Positions 1-9,097 of a DNA stretch of 49,298 nucleotides are shown piece by piece. A model generated the notes under the pieces. It searched no databases and was not told where the DNA came from. It saw only the letters and a list, made by a program, of their open reading frames with translations. The stretch comes from an uncultured Spirochaetaceae bacterium (GTDB lineage Bacteria > Spirochaetota > Spirochaetia > Sphaerochaetales > Sphaerochaetaceae), in contig CALXYL010000017.1 of NCBI GenBank assembly GCA_944392985.1, positions 1 through 49,298 on the forward strand. The letters are read 5' to 3'. The first letter of the stretch is position 1. Every line of letters starts with the position of its first letter. The position numbers and the translations under genes are program-made.

Positions 1-3
1 CAT
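1..3 (-). CDS. Start codon of a gene leaving the left edge
   Basis: On the minus strand an ATG sits at the very edge of the window, preceded by AAAGGAGG with a 5-base gap (bases 9-16), a near-perfect ribosome binding site. Nothing of the protein is visible, so no function can be given. The gene would be read leftward, downstream of the EEP-family lipoprotein gene. Confidence 0.4.
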
Positions 4-253
4 ACAGGCCTCCTTTGTTGGATTGCGGCAGACCTCCCTTTGCTTGCTCAATTCTTTATACGTCCTCATTCCCGAAGGATTGTGACAATGCGTGGTCCGG
101 AAGGAAGGCCGATGTCAGTTTTTATTGCGGACTCTGAACCGTTCCAAAAAACGCACGACCTTGTGCCGCATCTAAATTATAAAGCATGAAAACTCAGAAC
201 GGAGTCTCATTCACTGTGGTGAGGCCGGGGAATCATATATGTTTTTATTGCCA
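4..253. other. Intergenic region with possible promoter
   Basis: No gene is seen here. On the minus strand a TATAAT box (bases 176-181) could be a -10 element for the gene that starts at the left edge, but I see no convincing -35 partner. A short GCAC/GTGC stem followed by a T run near 141-163 on the minus strand could end transcription of the lipoprotein gene, but the stem is only four pairs. Both readings are weak. Confidence 0.25.
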
Positions 254-1213
254 TCATATCAGGCGAAGCTCAGCTGTCAGGGGAAAATGATCTGAATACC
301 CGTATCCAAGGGATGGATCATATGCAAGAGGCCGTCCTAGCCTGTCCTTCATCTCCAGGGAGGAAGGGATCCAGGCATCCTCGAATTCCCAGCCCTGCCC
401 ATCCCAGGCTTCCTCATTCATCAGGATATTGTCATAGAAATACCAGGTTCCCTGGTGCCAGTATGTTCCCTTCTCACCAAGCATGACATCCTCATCGATG
501 ACCGGCGAATAGTAGACACCGCTTCTTGCGAGGGAAGGATCAGGGACGACATGCAGCGCATTCTCCGGACTATGATCATCGGGATATATTGCCATGCTCT
601 CCTCTGGATAGCGCGGATCGGTATTGAAATCACCCAACGCGATCGAAACGATTCCTCCGCGCTCATCCATCAGCGTCCTCAGATGCCTCGCCTGCTCCGC
701 CCTTTCCTCCTCCCCACCATCGACCCTGCTGCGGAAATGGACACCGAACAGCCGAACCTGCCTTCCACATTTCATGAAAGCCGCCTCCAGGATGGGACGT
801 CCTTCCCCACATGAATGGACAGCAACAGCAAATGGTTCGATGCGGGAGACAAAACCAACAGAGAGACCTTCCTCGGAAGGCGCGAGGCAGTAGTAGCGGA
901 AGCCCTTGGAAAGAAGCCCCGCTTCGAGCAGATCAGCAAGCACCTCTATGCTCTCGATCTCCTGCAGCATGATCACATCAGAAGAGGATGCTACGCGGCC
1001 AAGAAGGATCGCCATATCCCTGATACGGGCAGAATACGCCTCGCCATCATAGCCGTCATGCCGCCTGAAGCCATCATATTCCGTTCCGTCATCGATTCCA
1101 TCGAAGAATGCATAGGCATTATAGGTGGTAAATATGAATGAGTCCCCTGAAGTAGGCAGCGCACAGGAAACGAGGAACGGGAGAATGAAAAAGGACACGG
1201 CGAGATGCTTCAT
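254..1213 (-). CDS. Endonuclease/exonuclease/phosphatase-family lipoprotein
   Basis: The 319-residue product begins with a lysine, a hydrophobic stretch and FLVSC, so it is probably a lipoprotein anchored at Cys17. The rest shows the EEP (DNase I-like) fold motifs in order: TTYNAYAFFDG near the start, the metal-binding Glu in MLQEIE, the His in GVHFRS, Asp and Asn in GDFNTDP, and the closing SDHFPLTAEL. All catalytic positions look intact, so a phosphodiesterase or nuclease acting outside the cytoplasm is likely; the substrate cannot be told. The nearest same-strand neighbour is clpP, 42 bases upstream. No strong ribosome site precedes the ATG. Confidence 0.85.
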   Translation of the reverse strand: MKHLAVSFFILPFLVSCALPTSGDSFIFTTYNAYAFFDGIDDGTEYDGFRRHDGYDGEAYSARIRDMAILLGRVASSSDVIMLQEIESIEVLADLLEAGLLSKGFRYYCLAPSEEGLSVGFVSRIEPFAVAVHSCGEGRPILEAAFMKCGRQVRLFGVHFRSRVDGGEEERAEQARHLRTLMDERGGIVSIALGDFNTDPRYPEESMAIYPDDHSPENALHVVPDPSLARSGVYYSPVIDEDVMLGEKGTYWHQGTWYFYDNILMNEEAWDGQGWEFEDAWIPSSLEMKDRLGRPLAYDPSLGYGYSDHFPLTAELRLI

Positions 1214-1255
1214 GCATCATATGCGCACCGTGCCCCCGTTATGGTCAAGGCTGCC

Positions 1256-1825
1256 TCAGATCTCAGCCTTCGATCGGATTATCCTCGACATAAGCCCATA
1301 TGAAAGGGCCTCTTCCGCCGTCAGCCAGCAGTCACGCTCGGTATCTGCTGCAACCTTCTCCACGCTCCTTCCCGTCGCATCGGCAATGATCATGTCCAGC
1401 TTATGCCTGAGCGCCTCGATCTTGTCTGCGTATATCGCGACATCGACAGCGACGCCCTTGAGCTGGGAAAGCGGCTGATGGATGAGATATGTTGAATCAG
1501 GGAAGCCAAGCCTCCGCTCCAGAGGAACCGCAAGGAAGATAAGCGCTGCAGCGGATGCTACAAGCCCCATCCCGATCACAGTCACTGGAGATGAGACGAA
1601 ACGTATCATGTCATAGATCGCAAATCCTGAATCGACATCCCCTCCCGGGCTGTTGATGTAGACGTATATCGGATCCGATGACTCGCTGTCCAGCACCAGC
1701 ATCTGACGCGCGAACTCATCCGCCCTCTCCCTGTTTATCTCTCCGGAGATCATAACGGTACGGGTCTTGAGCAGCCTGTCATTGAGACTAGGATCCGGCT
1801 TGTATTCATTCTTCTCGTTTTCCAT
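1256..1825 (-). CDS. clpP: ClpP-family serine protease
   Basis: Product of about 189 residues from the second in-frame ATG; a start 12 codons earlier (1861) is possible and neither has a good ribosome site. Family features are YINSPGGDVDSGFAIYDMI (the oxyanion-hole region), the catalytic Ser in GLVASAAALIFLA, the catalytic His in TYLIHQPL, and an Asp in DTERDCWLTAEEALSYGL. ClpP forms a barrel-shaped protease fed by Clp ATPases. The residues after the Ser (AAALIFLA) differ from the usual MGAFLL, as in secondary ClpP paralogues, so it may not be the main housekeeping copy. It diverges from era. Confidence 0.9.
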   Translation of the reverse strand: MENEKNEYKPDPSLNDRLLKTRTVMISGEINRERADEFARQMLVLDSESSDPIYVYINSPGGDVDSGFAIYDMIRFVSSPVTVIGMGLVASAAALIFLAVPLERRLGFPDSTYLIHQPLSQLKGVAVDVAIYADKIEALRHKLDMIIADATGRSVEKVAADTERDCWLTAEEALSYGLMSRIIRSKAEI

Positions 1826-1908
1826 GCCTAAGATAATAGCTTCAAAAGGCCGTGCATTCAACAGAGAGGCTTATGGACTTGTCCGCGCGATGCTGTCACA
1901 CTGGCTCT

Positions 1909-2793
1909 ATGAAAGCAGCAACAGTTTCTGTCATCGGACGCCCTTCGGCAGGCAAGTCCACACTGGTCAACACAATCACAGGAATGAAGGTATCGATCAC
2001 ATCGCCTGTCCCGCAGACAACGCGCAACAAGATCCGCGGAATATACACCGACAGCCGAGGACAGCTTGTCTTTACCGATACTCCTGGCTTCCACATCTCC
2101 GAGAAGGAGATCAATCGCCGCATGCAGGAGATGACGATCTCGTCCCTGAAGGACAGCGACATGCTGCTCTACCTGCTCGATGGGAAAAGAAGCCCTGGCA
2201 AGGAGGAAGAGACGATAGCCTCGCTGGCAAGGGAATCCGGAGTCCCTGTCGTTGCAGTGCTGAACAAAGCCGACATACTCTCAGGGAAAGAGAAGGAAGA
2301 AGGAATGGCATATCTCAGGGCCGCATTCCCATCCTCCCCTGTGCTCGCGGCTTCGGCAAAGGCAGATGAGGGTGTTGATGAGATACTGATCGAGCTCTTC
2401 CGCCTCGCACCCGAGGGGGAGATGATGTACGACGAGGATGCATATACTGATCAGGATCTCTCCTTCCGCATCTCCGAGATCATCAGGGAGAAAACGATGG
2501 AAGGGCTCTCTGAAGAGATGCCCCATGTCATATTCGTGGAGATCGAGGATCTGGAATATGACGAGAAGGAGAAGCATGTCTGGATCCGCGCCGCCATAAA
2601 CACGGAACGCGAAGGCCAGAAGGGAATCGTCGTAGGCCGGGGCGGAGAGAACATCAAGCGCATCAGGAAGGAGTCATTCAAGGAAATCAGGAGGATATTC
2701 CCCGGCTCCTCCCTGACACTCGACCTCAGGGTGAAGTCAGTGCCAGGCTGGAGGAAGAGCAAGAGGACACTTGACAGGATTTTCAGGAACTGA
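1909..2793 (+). CDS. era: GTPase Era
   Basis: Era is a GTPase that binds 16S rRNA and helps assemble the 30S subunit. The 294-residue product starts MKAATVSVIG and shows G1 as GRPSAGKS (residues 10-17), the switch I threonines in QTTRNK, G3 as DTPG (57-60), and G4 as NKAD. The C-terminal KH domain carries the RNA-binding loop GRGGENIKRIRKE and ends in WRKSKRTLDRIFRN. I chose the ATG just before the first beta strand; earlier in-frame ATGs add residues not typical of Era. Its stop overlaps the convergent ABC gene by 11 bases, so the two transcripts share their ends. Confidence 0.95.
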   Translation: MKAATVSVIGRPSAGKSTLVNTITGMKVSITSPVPQTTRNKIRGIYTDSRGQLVFTDTPGFHISEKEINRRMQEMTISSLKDSDMLLYLLDGKRSPGKEEETIASLARESGVPVVAVLNKADILSGKEKEEGMAYLRAAFPSSPVLAASAKADEGVDEILIELFRLAPEGEMMYDEDAYTDQDLSFRISEIIREKTMEGLSEEMPHVIFVEIEDLEYDEKEKHVWIRAAINTEREGQKGIVVGRGGENIKRIRKESFKEIRRIFPGSSLTLDLRVKSVPGWRKSKRTLDRIFRN

Positions 2794-4513
2794 ACTGGCT
2801 CATATACATCGAAGCATAGAAGCCGCCCTTCTCCATAAGCGAACGGTGCGTTCCTGATTCTATGACATCGCCATCCTTCACCACGAGGATCAGATCAGCG
2901 CTCTGTATCGTCGAAAGCCTATGGGCGACTATGAACGATGTCCTTCCCTCCATCAGGCGCATGAAGGCCTCCTGGATCATCATCTCCGTACGGGTATCGA
3001 TGGACGATGTGGCCTCATCGAGTATGAGCATACGGGGCTCAGAGAGCATGATGCGGGATATCGAGAGCAGCTGCTTCTGCCCCGCGGAGATCCCATCGCC
3101 ATCATCGGTGACGACCTCATCATACCCCGCAGGAAGCGATGCGATGAATGAGTCGATATGCGACAGCTTCGCGGCGCGGCGTATCTCCTCTTCCGTGGCA
3201 TCGCTCTTTCCCATCGTGATGTTCTCCCTGATCGTACCGTTCTTCAGCCAGGTATCCTGAAGCACCATCCCGAAGCTCTTCCTCAGCGAAGTGCGGGAAA
3301 CGGAGGAAATATCCTGCCCATCGATCATTATCCTTCCCTCCTGAGGATCGTAGAACCTCATGAGGAGATTGATGATCGTGGTCTTTCCAGAACCGGTCGG
3401 CCCTACGATCGCAACCCTCATACCAGGCTTCACCGTCAGGCTGAAATCGCGGATGAGCTCCTTTTCCGGCGTATAGGAGAAACGCACATGCTCTGCAGTG
3501 ACCTGCCCTTCCCCGGCCTGAAGATCTGGAAGCGCGCTGTCATCGCTCTGCTCCCTCTCATCAAGGAAGGCGAAGATCCTCGCGCCAGAAGCAAGCGCAT
3601 TCTGCAGCTCTGTCACCACCCCTGATATCTCATTGAATGGCTTGGTGTACTGGGAAGCATAGCTGAGTATCGATGTAAGTCCGCCGATGCTCATCATGCC
3701 CATCAGTGCAGAGATTCCCCCGGATAAAGCAACTCCCATATAGACAAGGCTGTTGACGAACCGGGTCACAGGATTTGTAAGCGATGAGTAGAACGTCGCG
3801 AGCAGGGAATACCTCGCCCAGCTTTCGTTGATCTCATCGAAGCGGATGCGGTTCGCTTCCTCCCTGCCATACGCCGCGGCAGTGGACGCACCAGCGATCA
3901 TCTCGCTGATGAATGCCGTCTGCCGTCCCCTCTCCTCGCTCTGGCGATAGAAGAGCGTGAATGTCTTCCTCGCAATGAATGAAGCGGTGAAGAGCGAGAG
4001 CGGAGTGACGAAGAGGACTACCAATGCAACAATCCAGTTGACAAGGAACATCGAGATGAGCGTTCCAATAATCGTGATGACACCTGTGAAGAGCTGGGTG
4101 AAACCCATCAGAAGGCCATCGGAGACCTGGTCGGCGTCGCTGACGATCCTCGAAACGATGTCCCCATGGGGATGGCTGTCGATATACGAAAGGGGAAGCC
4201 GCTGCAGATGGCTGAACGCATCGCTGCGGATACGGCGGGAAATGCCGTATGCCATCCTGTTGTTCACCCTGTTCATCACATACTGAGCCACAGCTGCCGC
4301 AAGAGATGAAAGGGCCATCGCGAGAACCATGGAGGCAAACAGCCTGCCTTCTCCATCGGCAATGGCATCGATTGCCCGTCCTGTGAGAAGCGGGAAGGCA
4401 ATAGTCGCCGCGACGGAGAGGAATGCCGTGATGATGGAAATGACAAGCGACACACGATACGGCCTGATGTAGAGCATCAGGCGCTTTAAGACATCCTTAT
4501 TTCCCCTTTTCAT
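2783..4513 (-). CDS. ABC exporter half, consensus ATPase site
   Basis: The 576-residue half-transporter has an N-terminal membrane domain (about six segments, residues 1-320) and a C-terminal ATPase domain with Walker A GPTGSGKTT, an unusual signature ISAGQKQLLSISR and Walker B LILDEATSSID with the catalytic Glu. The start at 4513 is set by GGAGG five bases upstream; this ATG lies inside the last codons of the upstream exporter gene (17-base overlap), so they are translationally coupled. The pair resembles heterodimeric exporters such as TM287/288 or BmrCD. The substrate is unknown; drugs or lipids are typical. Confidence 0.9.
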   Translation of the reverse strand: MKRGNKDVLKRLMLYIRPYRVSLVISIITAFLSVAATIAFPLLTGRAIDAIADGEGRLFASMVLAMALSSLAAAVAQYVMNRVNNRMAYGISRRIRSDAFSHLQRLPLSYIDSHPHGDIVSRIVSDADQVSDGLLMGFTQLFTGVITIIGTLISMFLVNWIVALVVLFVTPLSLFTASFIARKTFTLFYRQSEERGRQTAFISEMIAGASTAAAYGREEANRIRFDEINESWARYSLLATFYSSLTNPVTRFVNSLVYMGVALSGGISALMGMMSIGGLTSILSYASQYTKPFNEISGVVTELQNALASGARIFAFLDEREQSDDSALPDLQAGEGQVTAEHVRFSYTPEKELIRDFSLTVKPGMRVAIVGPTGSGKTTIINLLMRFYDPQEGRIMIDGQDISSVSRTSLRKSFGMVLQDTWLKNGTIRENITMGKSDATEEEIRRAAKLSHIDSFIASLPAGYDEVVTDDGDGISAGQKQLLSISRIMLSEPRMLILDEATSSIDTRTEMMIQEAFMRLMEGRTSFIVAHRLSTIQSADLILVVKDGDVIESGTHRSLMEKGGFYASMYMSQFSS

Positions 4514-6227
4514 CGCTGCCTCCGAACTGTGATTCATGGATTTCCCTGTACACAGGACAGCTCCTGAGAAGCTCCTCATGAGTGCCGATCCCGACGATGC
4601 GGCCACGGTCCATCACAAGGATGCGGTCCATGGTCATGAGCGACCCTGTCCGCTGGGACACTGTTATGACCGTCATCCCCTCAAGCAGTGAGAGGTTATG
4701 CCTCAGCCTGGCCTCGGTTGCATAATCGAGGGCGGAGGAGGAGTCATCAAGGATGAGTATGGATGGCTTGCGCACAAGGGCACGGGCGATCGACAGACGC
4801 TGTCTCTGTCCGCCTGAAAGGTTCTTTCCGCCTTCCTCAACGGCCGAATCGAGGCCGTCCTTCCTTTCCATGACGAAATCATAGGCCTCCGCGGCCTTCA
4901 GCGCTTCCACGACCTCATCATCCGTCGCATCGGGCTTTCCCCACGAGATATTCTCCCGGATAGTCCCCTTGAAGAGCACGGCCTTCTGCTGGACATAGCC
5001 GATGCACTGGCGGAGCGCGGAGCGGTTCCAGGCGGTAACTTCATGCCCAAGGACCGAGACAGTGCCGGATGTGGCATCGTACATGCGGGGTATCATCGAG
5101 ACAAGCGTTGTCTTTCCAGACCCAGTTCCGCCTATGATGCCTATGCGCTCCCCTCTTACGACGGAGAATGTGGCATCTGAAAGGGATGGCTCTCCGCCTT
5201 CCCTGTAGACAAGCGATACAGAGGAGAATGCGACAGCTTCCCTTCCCTCCGATGCACTATCGAATCCATCTGGATTGACTACCATCGAAGGCTCAATCGA
5301 GAACACGCTGTCAATGCGCCTCCACGACGCGATTGCCCTGGATATCGTGATGATGAGATTCGCCAGCTTGATCAGCTCCGTCAGGATCTGGCTCATGTAG
5401 TTCACAAGGGCAACAATCGCACCGACTTCGATAAGGCCGAGATCATAGCGATGCCTGCCAGCGCTTATCAGGACGGCGATCGCCAGGTTTATGATGGCGT
5501 ATGTCAGTGGGTTGAGAAGCGCGGAGATGCGTCCGGAACGGAGCTGGATCGAAAGAAGTGACGAGAGATCGGAAGAGAACTCCCCTTCCTCATCCCTTTC
5601 CTTCCCGAACGCCCTCAGCACCCTGGCGCCGGAAAGATTCTCACTCACCCGCGAGAGTATCCTGTCCAGCGCACCCTGCACTGAGCGGTACATCGGCACC
5701 GTCCTTCGCATGATGAGATAGACGGCAAGCCCCAAGAGGGGGATAACAACGGCAAAGGCGAGAGCAAGGCTGCTGTCGACAGTGAAAGCCATGATGGCCG
5801 CCCCGAAAACGACAAACGGGGAGCGCATGAAAAGGCGGAGGAACATGTTGATCCCGTTCTGTACGAGATTGGAATCACTGGTGAGGCGCGTGATGAGCGT
5901 TGGTGCCCCGATCCTGTCCCTATCGCTTTCAGAAAGCTCCGTTATATGACGATAGAGGGCGCTCTTCATCTGCACAGCGAATCCGGTTGCCGTGCGTGCC
6001 GCGAAATACTGTGCAGTGACTGACGACAGAAGCCCTATCACGCCAAGCACGACCATCAGAAGAGCCATCATCAGCACGTGATGCATATCCCCCTTCGCGA
6101 TTCCATCATCGATGAGGGATGCGACCGCGAGAGGAACGCACAGCTCGAATACTGCCTCCAGCAGCTTGAAAAGAGGCGCAAGCACCGCTTCAACGCGATG
6201 CCCTTTCATGAAGGAACGGAAACGCAA
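4497..6227 (-). CDS. ABC exporter half, degenerate Walker B
   Basis: Partner of the next exporter gene. The 576-residue product has a membrane domain, Walker A GGTGSGKTT, a canonical LSGGQRQRLSIAR signature and Walker B ILILDDSSSALD, where Asp replaces the catalytic Glu. A degenerate site in one half with a non-consensus signature in the other is the known pattern of asymmetric heterodimeric exporters. The start is either TTG at 6227 or ATG at 6209; neither has a clear ribosome site, and the TTG lies five bases past the FMN reductase stop, which suggests coupling. It belongs to an operon with lysyl-tRNA synthetase and that reductase. Confidence 0.9.
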   Translation of the reverse strand: MRFRSFMKGHRVEAVLAPLFKLLEAVFELCVPLAVASLIDDGIAKGDMHHVLMMALLMVVLGVIGLLSSVTAQYFAARTATGFAVQMKSALYRHITELSESDRDRIGAPTLITRLTSDSNLVQNGINMFLRLFMRSPFVVFGAAIMAFTVDSSLALAFAVVIPLLGLAVYLIMRRTVPMYRSVQGALDRILSRVSENLSGARVLRAFGKERDEEGEFSSDLSSLLSIQLRSGRISALLNPLTYAIINLAIAVLISAGRHRYDLGLIEVGAIVALVNYMSQILTELIKLANLIITISRAIASWRRIDSVFSIEPSMVVNPDGFDSASEGREAVAFSSVSLVYREGGEPSLSDATFSVVRGERIGIIGGTGSGKTTLVSMIPRMYDATSGTVSVLGHEVTAWNRSALRQCIGYVQQKAVLFKGTIRENISWGKPDATDDEVVEALKAAEAYDFVMERKDGLDSAVEEGGKNLSGGQRQRLSIARALVRKPSILILDDSSSALDYATEARLRHNLSLLEGMTVITVSQRTGSLMTMDRILVMDRGRIVGIGTHEELLRSCPVYREIHESQFGGSDEKGK

Positions 6228-6232
6228 GGCTG

Positions 6233-6787
6233 TCAGCGGATGAAGTTCGTCTTCACCGGAGTCTCCATCTCCGGGAGAGGAAGCGCGGCCGCATTGAGCG
6301 CCTTGATGACATAGGCCATGTTGGTTCCGAGAAGGCGCATCGTCTGCATGCCCTCCTTATCCTCCCTGACTTCTGCGGGAGTGTTGCCATGGACCATGTT
6401 CCAGTAATTCGAGGAGACAACGAGCATCTGGGAGTACATGAAATACTTGTTGATGGCATCAAACGTCGAAGATGCTCCGCCCCTCCTGCATGAGACAACA
6501 GCTGCCGCAGCCTTCATCCTCACCTTTCCGGATATCCTGTTGAATATGCCATCAAGGAAACCCATGACAAGGCCTGACGGGGTTGCATAGTAAACCGGCG
6601 AACCCACAACAAGACCATCGGCTTCGACGATCTTCCTGGCAGCATCCTCTATCGCATCGCCATCCAGGCTGGCCTGGATGATCTCAGTCACGATGCCCTC
6701 CTTCTCCAAGGAGGCCGCAACTTCCGACAAAGCAGTGTATGTGCACATCTCCCTGCGAGGAGAGCCATTGACGAGTATCACGCGCAT
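6233..6787 (-). CDS. NADPH-dependent FMN reductase/flavodoxin-fold protein
   Basis: The 184-residue flavodoxin-fold protein starts MRVILVNGSPRR, the phosphate loop of the FMN-binding site, and has VVGSPVYYATPSG, which contacts the flavin, and a CRRGGASSTFD loop. Such enzymes reduce FMN, quinones or iron complexes with NAD(P)H; the substrate cannot be read from sequence. The start is one base past the stop of the lysyl-tRNA synthetase gene and the stop is just before the ABC exporter pair, so the four genes form an operon. A link to the exporter is possible but unproven. Confidence 0.85.
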   Translation of the reverse strand: MRVILVNGSPRREMCTYTALSEVAASLEKEGIVTEIIQASLDGDAIEDAARKIVEADGLVVGSPVYYATPSGLVMGFLDGIFNRISGKVRMKAAAAVVSCRRGGASSTFDAINKYFMYSQMLVVSSNYWNMVHGNTPAEVREDKEGMQTMRLLGTNMAYVIKALNAAALPLPEMETPVKTNFIR

Positions 6788-6788
6788 T

Positions 6789-8372
6789 TCAATACCTCCC
6801 CAGTATCTCAGTGACCTTCGCGCTGCCGCACGCCTTGAGGAAGGAAGCGAGCTTCGGCCCCTTGTCCTTTCCGATCAGCGCCTGGTAGATAAGGCGGAAG
6901 AAGTCCGCGTTCTCCATTCCATTATCCGCCGCGGTCCTGTAGATGTACTCAGAGAACTCCTTCTCTGAAAGCGAATCGAGGTACTCGGAAGCGAAACCTG
7001 CAAGCTCCCTTATCGCGGCGCGCTCGTTATCGGTGGCATCATATGGATCATCGGGAGAGCGGAGGGAGAAGCAGAATTCCTCAGGAGCATACTTCTTCAG
7101 CCATGCCCACGCGCACTTCATCCTCACCCTGAGCCTCTCCTTCTGGCTCTCCGTCGCATCAGAGAGCCTCTCAAGCACCTTCTCGGCATCACCGGAGTAG
7201 ATCTGGAGGTAGTTGCACAGATGGCGGAATGGGATCTGGTATCCGGGCTCCGTGGGGATTGCTGTATCATCGACCTGCGAGAGCTCGTAGATGCGCCTCT
7301 CCTTCTCCGCCTTCTTCTCATTGGTTTTGATCAGCCCGAAGTAGATACGCTCCGTATTGTCGTAATCCTCATAGATTTTCAGCACATCGAGATCAAAGGA
7401 GATGGCGAATTCAGCCGATGGCCTTGTGCTGACAAAAAGATAGCGCACGATCTCCGGCGGATAGACCTCAAGGACATCATACAGATCGACGACATCGCCG
7501 CTTGATGAGGATATCTTCCCGCCATGCCCCTTGATCTGCACGAAATCATAGCGCATGGTGACAGGAGCCTCCCCACCGAACACACGGACGACATTCCTGG
7601 ACGTGTCATATGACCCGCCTTCCGTCAGATGATCCTTTCCACCCGGCTCGAAATCAACGCCCTCCCTGACCCATCTCATAGGCCAGTCGATACGCCATGG
7701 CAGCTTCGTATTCGGGGTATTGCGTATATCGATTGTCTCCGTCCTGCCAAGCTCATCATCACGGTATGTCAGGCCATACTCCCCATCCCAGCCGAGAACA
7801 GTCGTCGTATCCTTGTTGGTGAATGAGGAGAACACGGCAACAGGCCACCATGACTCAGGAAGAGGCTCGGTCCTGTACTCATTGAGGATCGCCCTGATCT
7901 CATCCCGGTGCTCAAGCGCATGCCTGATGTCCTCTGCATAGTATCCTGCCCTATAGCGCTCCGCCTGATAGAGATACTCAGGGTGGACGCCGACTGCGGG
8001 AAGGATGTCCTCCACCGCCTTCTCATTGCCTCTGGCATAGTTCTCAGCCCTTCCTGTTGTATCAGGGACGAGGGTGATGGGGAACCTGAGATACTTCTCA
8101 AGCAATTCCGGCTGGGGCATGTTCCTTGGAACCTTCCTGAATACATCATAGTCATCCCAGCTGTAGATGAACCTGACATTCCTTCCCTTCTCCCTAAGTG
8201 CTCTGACAACGAGCTCAACGGTTATGATCTCACGGAAATTACCGATGTGGACCGTACCGGAAGGAGTGATTCCTGAAGCGCATGTGTAGAGTTCCTTGTC
8301 GCCCTTCTCGCGGATGATCTTATCCGCCATGATATCAGCCCAATGGGTGCTCTGATTCTGTATCTCGTTCAT
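6789..8372 (-). CDS. lysK: Class I lysyl-tRNA synthetase
   Basis: The 527-residue enzyme charges tRNA-Lys with lysine. It is the class I (Rossmann-fold) form rather than the usual bacterial class II LysS. It shows HIGN at residues 42-45 inside TPSGTVHIGNFRE, IYSWDDYDVFRKVP, and a KMSKS-type loop KISSSSGD at 286-293, followed by a helical anticodon-binding region. Class I LysRS is common in archaea and, among bacteria, in spirochaetes and some alphaproteobacteria, so it is the main taxonomic clue here. The gene diverges from the RlpA-like gene. Confidence 0.95.
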   Translation of the reverse strand: MNEIQNQSTHWADIMADKIIREKGDKELYTCASGITPSGTVHIGNFREIITVELVVRALREKGRNVRFIYSWDDYDVFRKVPRNMPQPELLEKYLRFPITLVPDTTGRAENYARGNEKAVEDILPAVGVHPEYLYQAERYRAGYYAEDIRHALEHRDEIRAILNEYRTEPLPESWWPVAVFSSFTNKDTTTVLGWDGEYGLTYRDDELGRTETIDIRNTPNTKLPWRIDWPMRWVREGVDFEPGGKDHLTEGGSYDTSRNVVRVFGGEAPVTMRYDFVQIKGHGGKISSSSGDVVDLYDVLEVYPPEIVRYLFVSTRPSAEFAISFDLDVLKIYEDYDNTERIYFGLIKTNEKKAEKERRIYELSQVDDTAIPTEPGYQIPFRHLCNYLQIYSGDAEKVLERLSDATESQKERLRVRMKCAWAWLKKYAPEEFCFSLRSPDDPYDATDNERAAIRELAGFASEYLDSLSEKEFSEYIYRTAADNGMENADFFRLIYQALIGKDKGPKLASFLKACGSAKVTEILGRY

Positions 8373-8482
8373 AATTGTTGATTATGCACAGAAGGAAGAG
8401 GTCTTTGCAAGGATGTGGGAAGGAAAGGCTTCCCGCCGCCATCCTGTGGATTTTCCTTCCATGGAAGCATATAATCTGGAAT

Positions 8483-9088
8483 ATGAGGAAAGCATCAGCC
8501 CTAATCGCTTCTTTCATTCTCCTTCTCTCTCCTCTTGCCGCGGAAATGGCATCATGGTACACAGCCATGGAGCCCTCATATTTCACGGAAAGCGGTACGC
8601 TCTTCGATGATAGGCAGCGAGGTGCCGCAAGCGCCACGCTTCCGATGGGGACTGTCGTTGAGCTCTCCAATCCAGTTACCGGAACAAGCGTGGTGACGAC
8701 TGTGATAGACACCCTCCCCGAACTCCCTGCAGGAAGGACGATCGCCCTTACGGAAGCTACAGCCGAGGAGCTGAGGATGCTTGACACGGGGCTTGGGGAC
8801 ATCAAGGTATCAGTGATCAGGGAAGGCACGATAACCCGTCAGAATGACAATGATACAGGATGGTATTCCTTCCAGCTTGGAACATATACCGATATGGATG
8901 ATCTGATGCTCAAGTACGGAAGGCTGAGAGCCAACGGCCTCAGGCCGTACATCTCCATCGCAGATGATGGCGTGCACCTTGCTGTCCGCCATGTCCAGGC
9001 GTACCAGATAGACGATGCGGTAGATCGCATCACACTCTCAGGGATCGTTGCCCCCGAAGCTGTGTCGGAGCCCAATCCCTACCTTTAG
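8483..9088 (+). CDS. Secreted RlpA-like double-psi barrel protein
   Basis: From the ATG at 8483 the 201-residue product starts with a clear signal peptide (MRKASALIASFILLLSPLAA) followed at once by EMASWYT. A double-psi beta-barrel follows, with ASATLPMGTVVELSNPVTGTS and VVTTVIDTLPE, as in RlpA peptidoglycan-glycosidase-like proteins. The C-terminal part (WYSFQLGTYTDMDDLMLKYGRL, then RPYISIADDGVHLAV) resembles a SPOR domain, which binds denuded peptidoglycan at division sites. A periplasmic cell-wall role is likely. The catalytic Asp of RlpA glycosidases seems conserved in VIDTL, but enzyme activity is not assured. Confidence 0.75.
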   Translation: MRKASALIASFILLLSPLAAEMASWYTAMEPSYFTESGTLFDDRQRGAASATLPMGTVVELSNPVTGTSVVTTVIDTLPELPAGRTIALTEATAEELRMLDTGLGDIKVSVIREGTITRQNDNDTGWYSFQLGTYTDMDDLMLKYGRLRANGLRPYISIADDGVHLAVRHVQAYQIDDAVDRITLSGIVAPEAVSEPNPYL

Positions 9089-9097
9089 GAGATGGAT

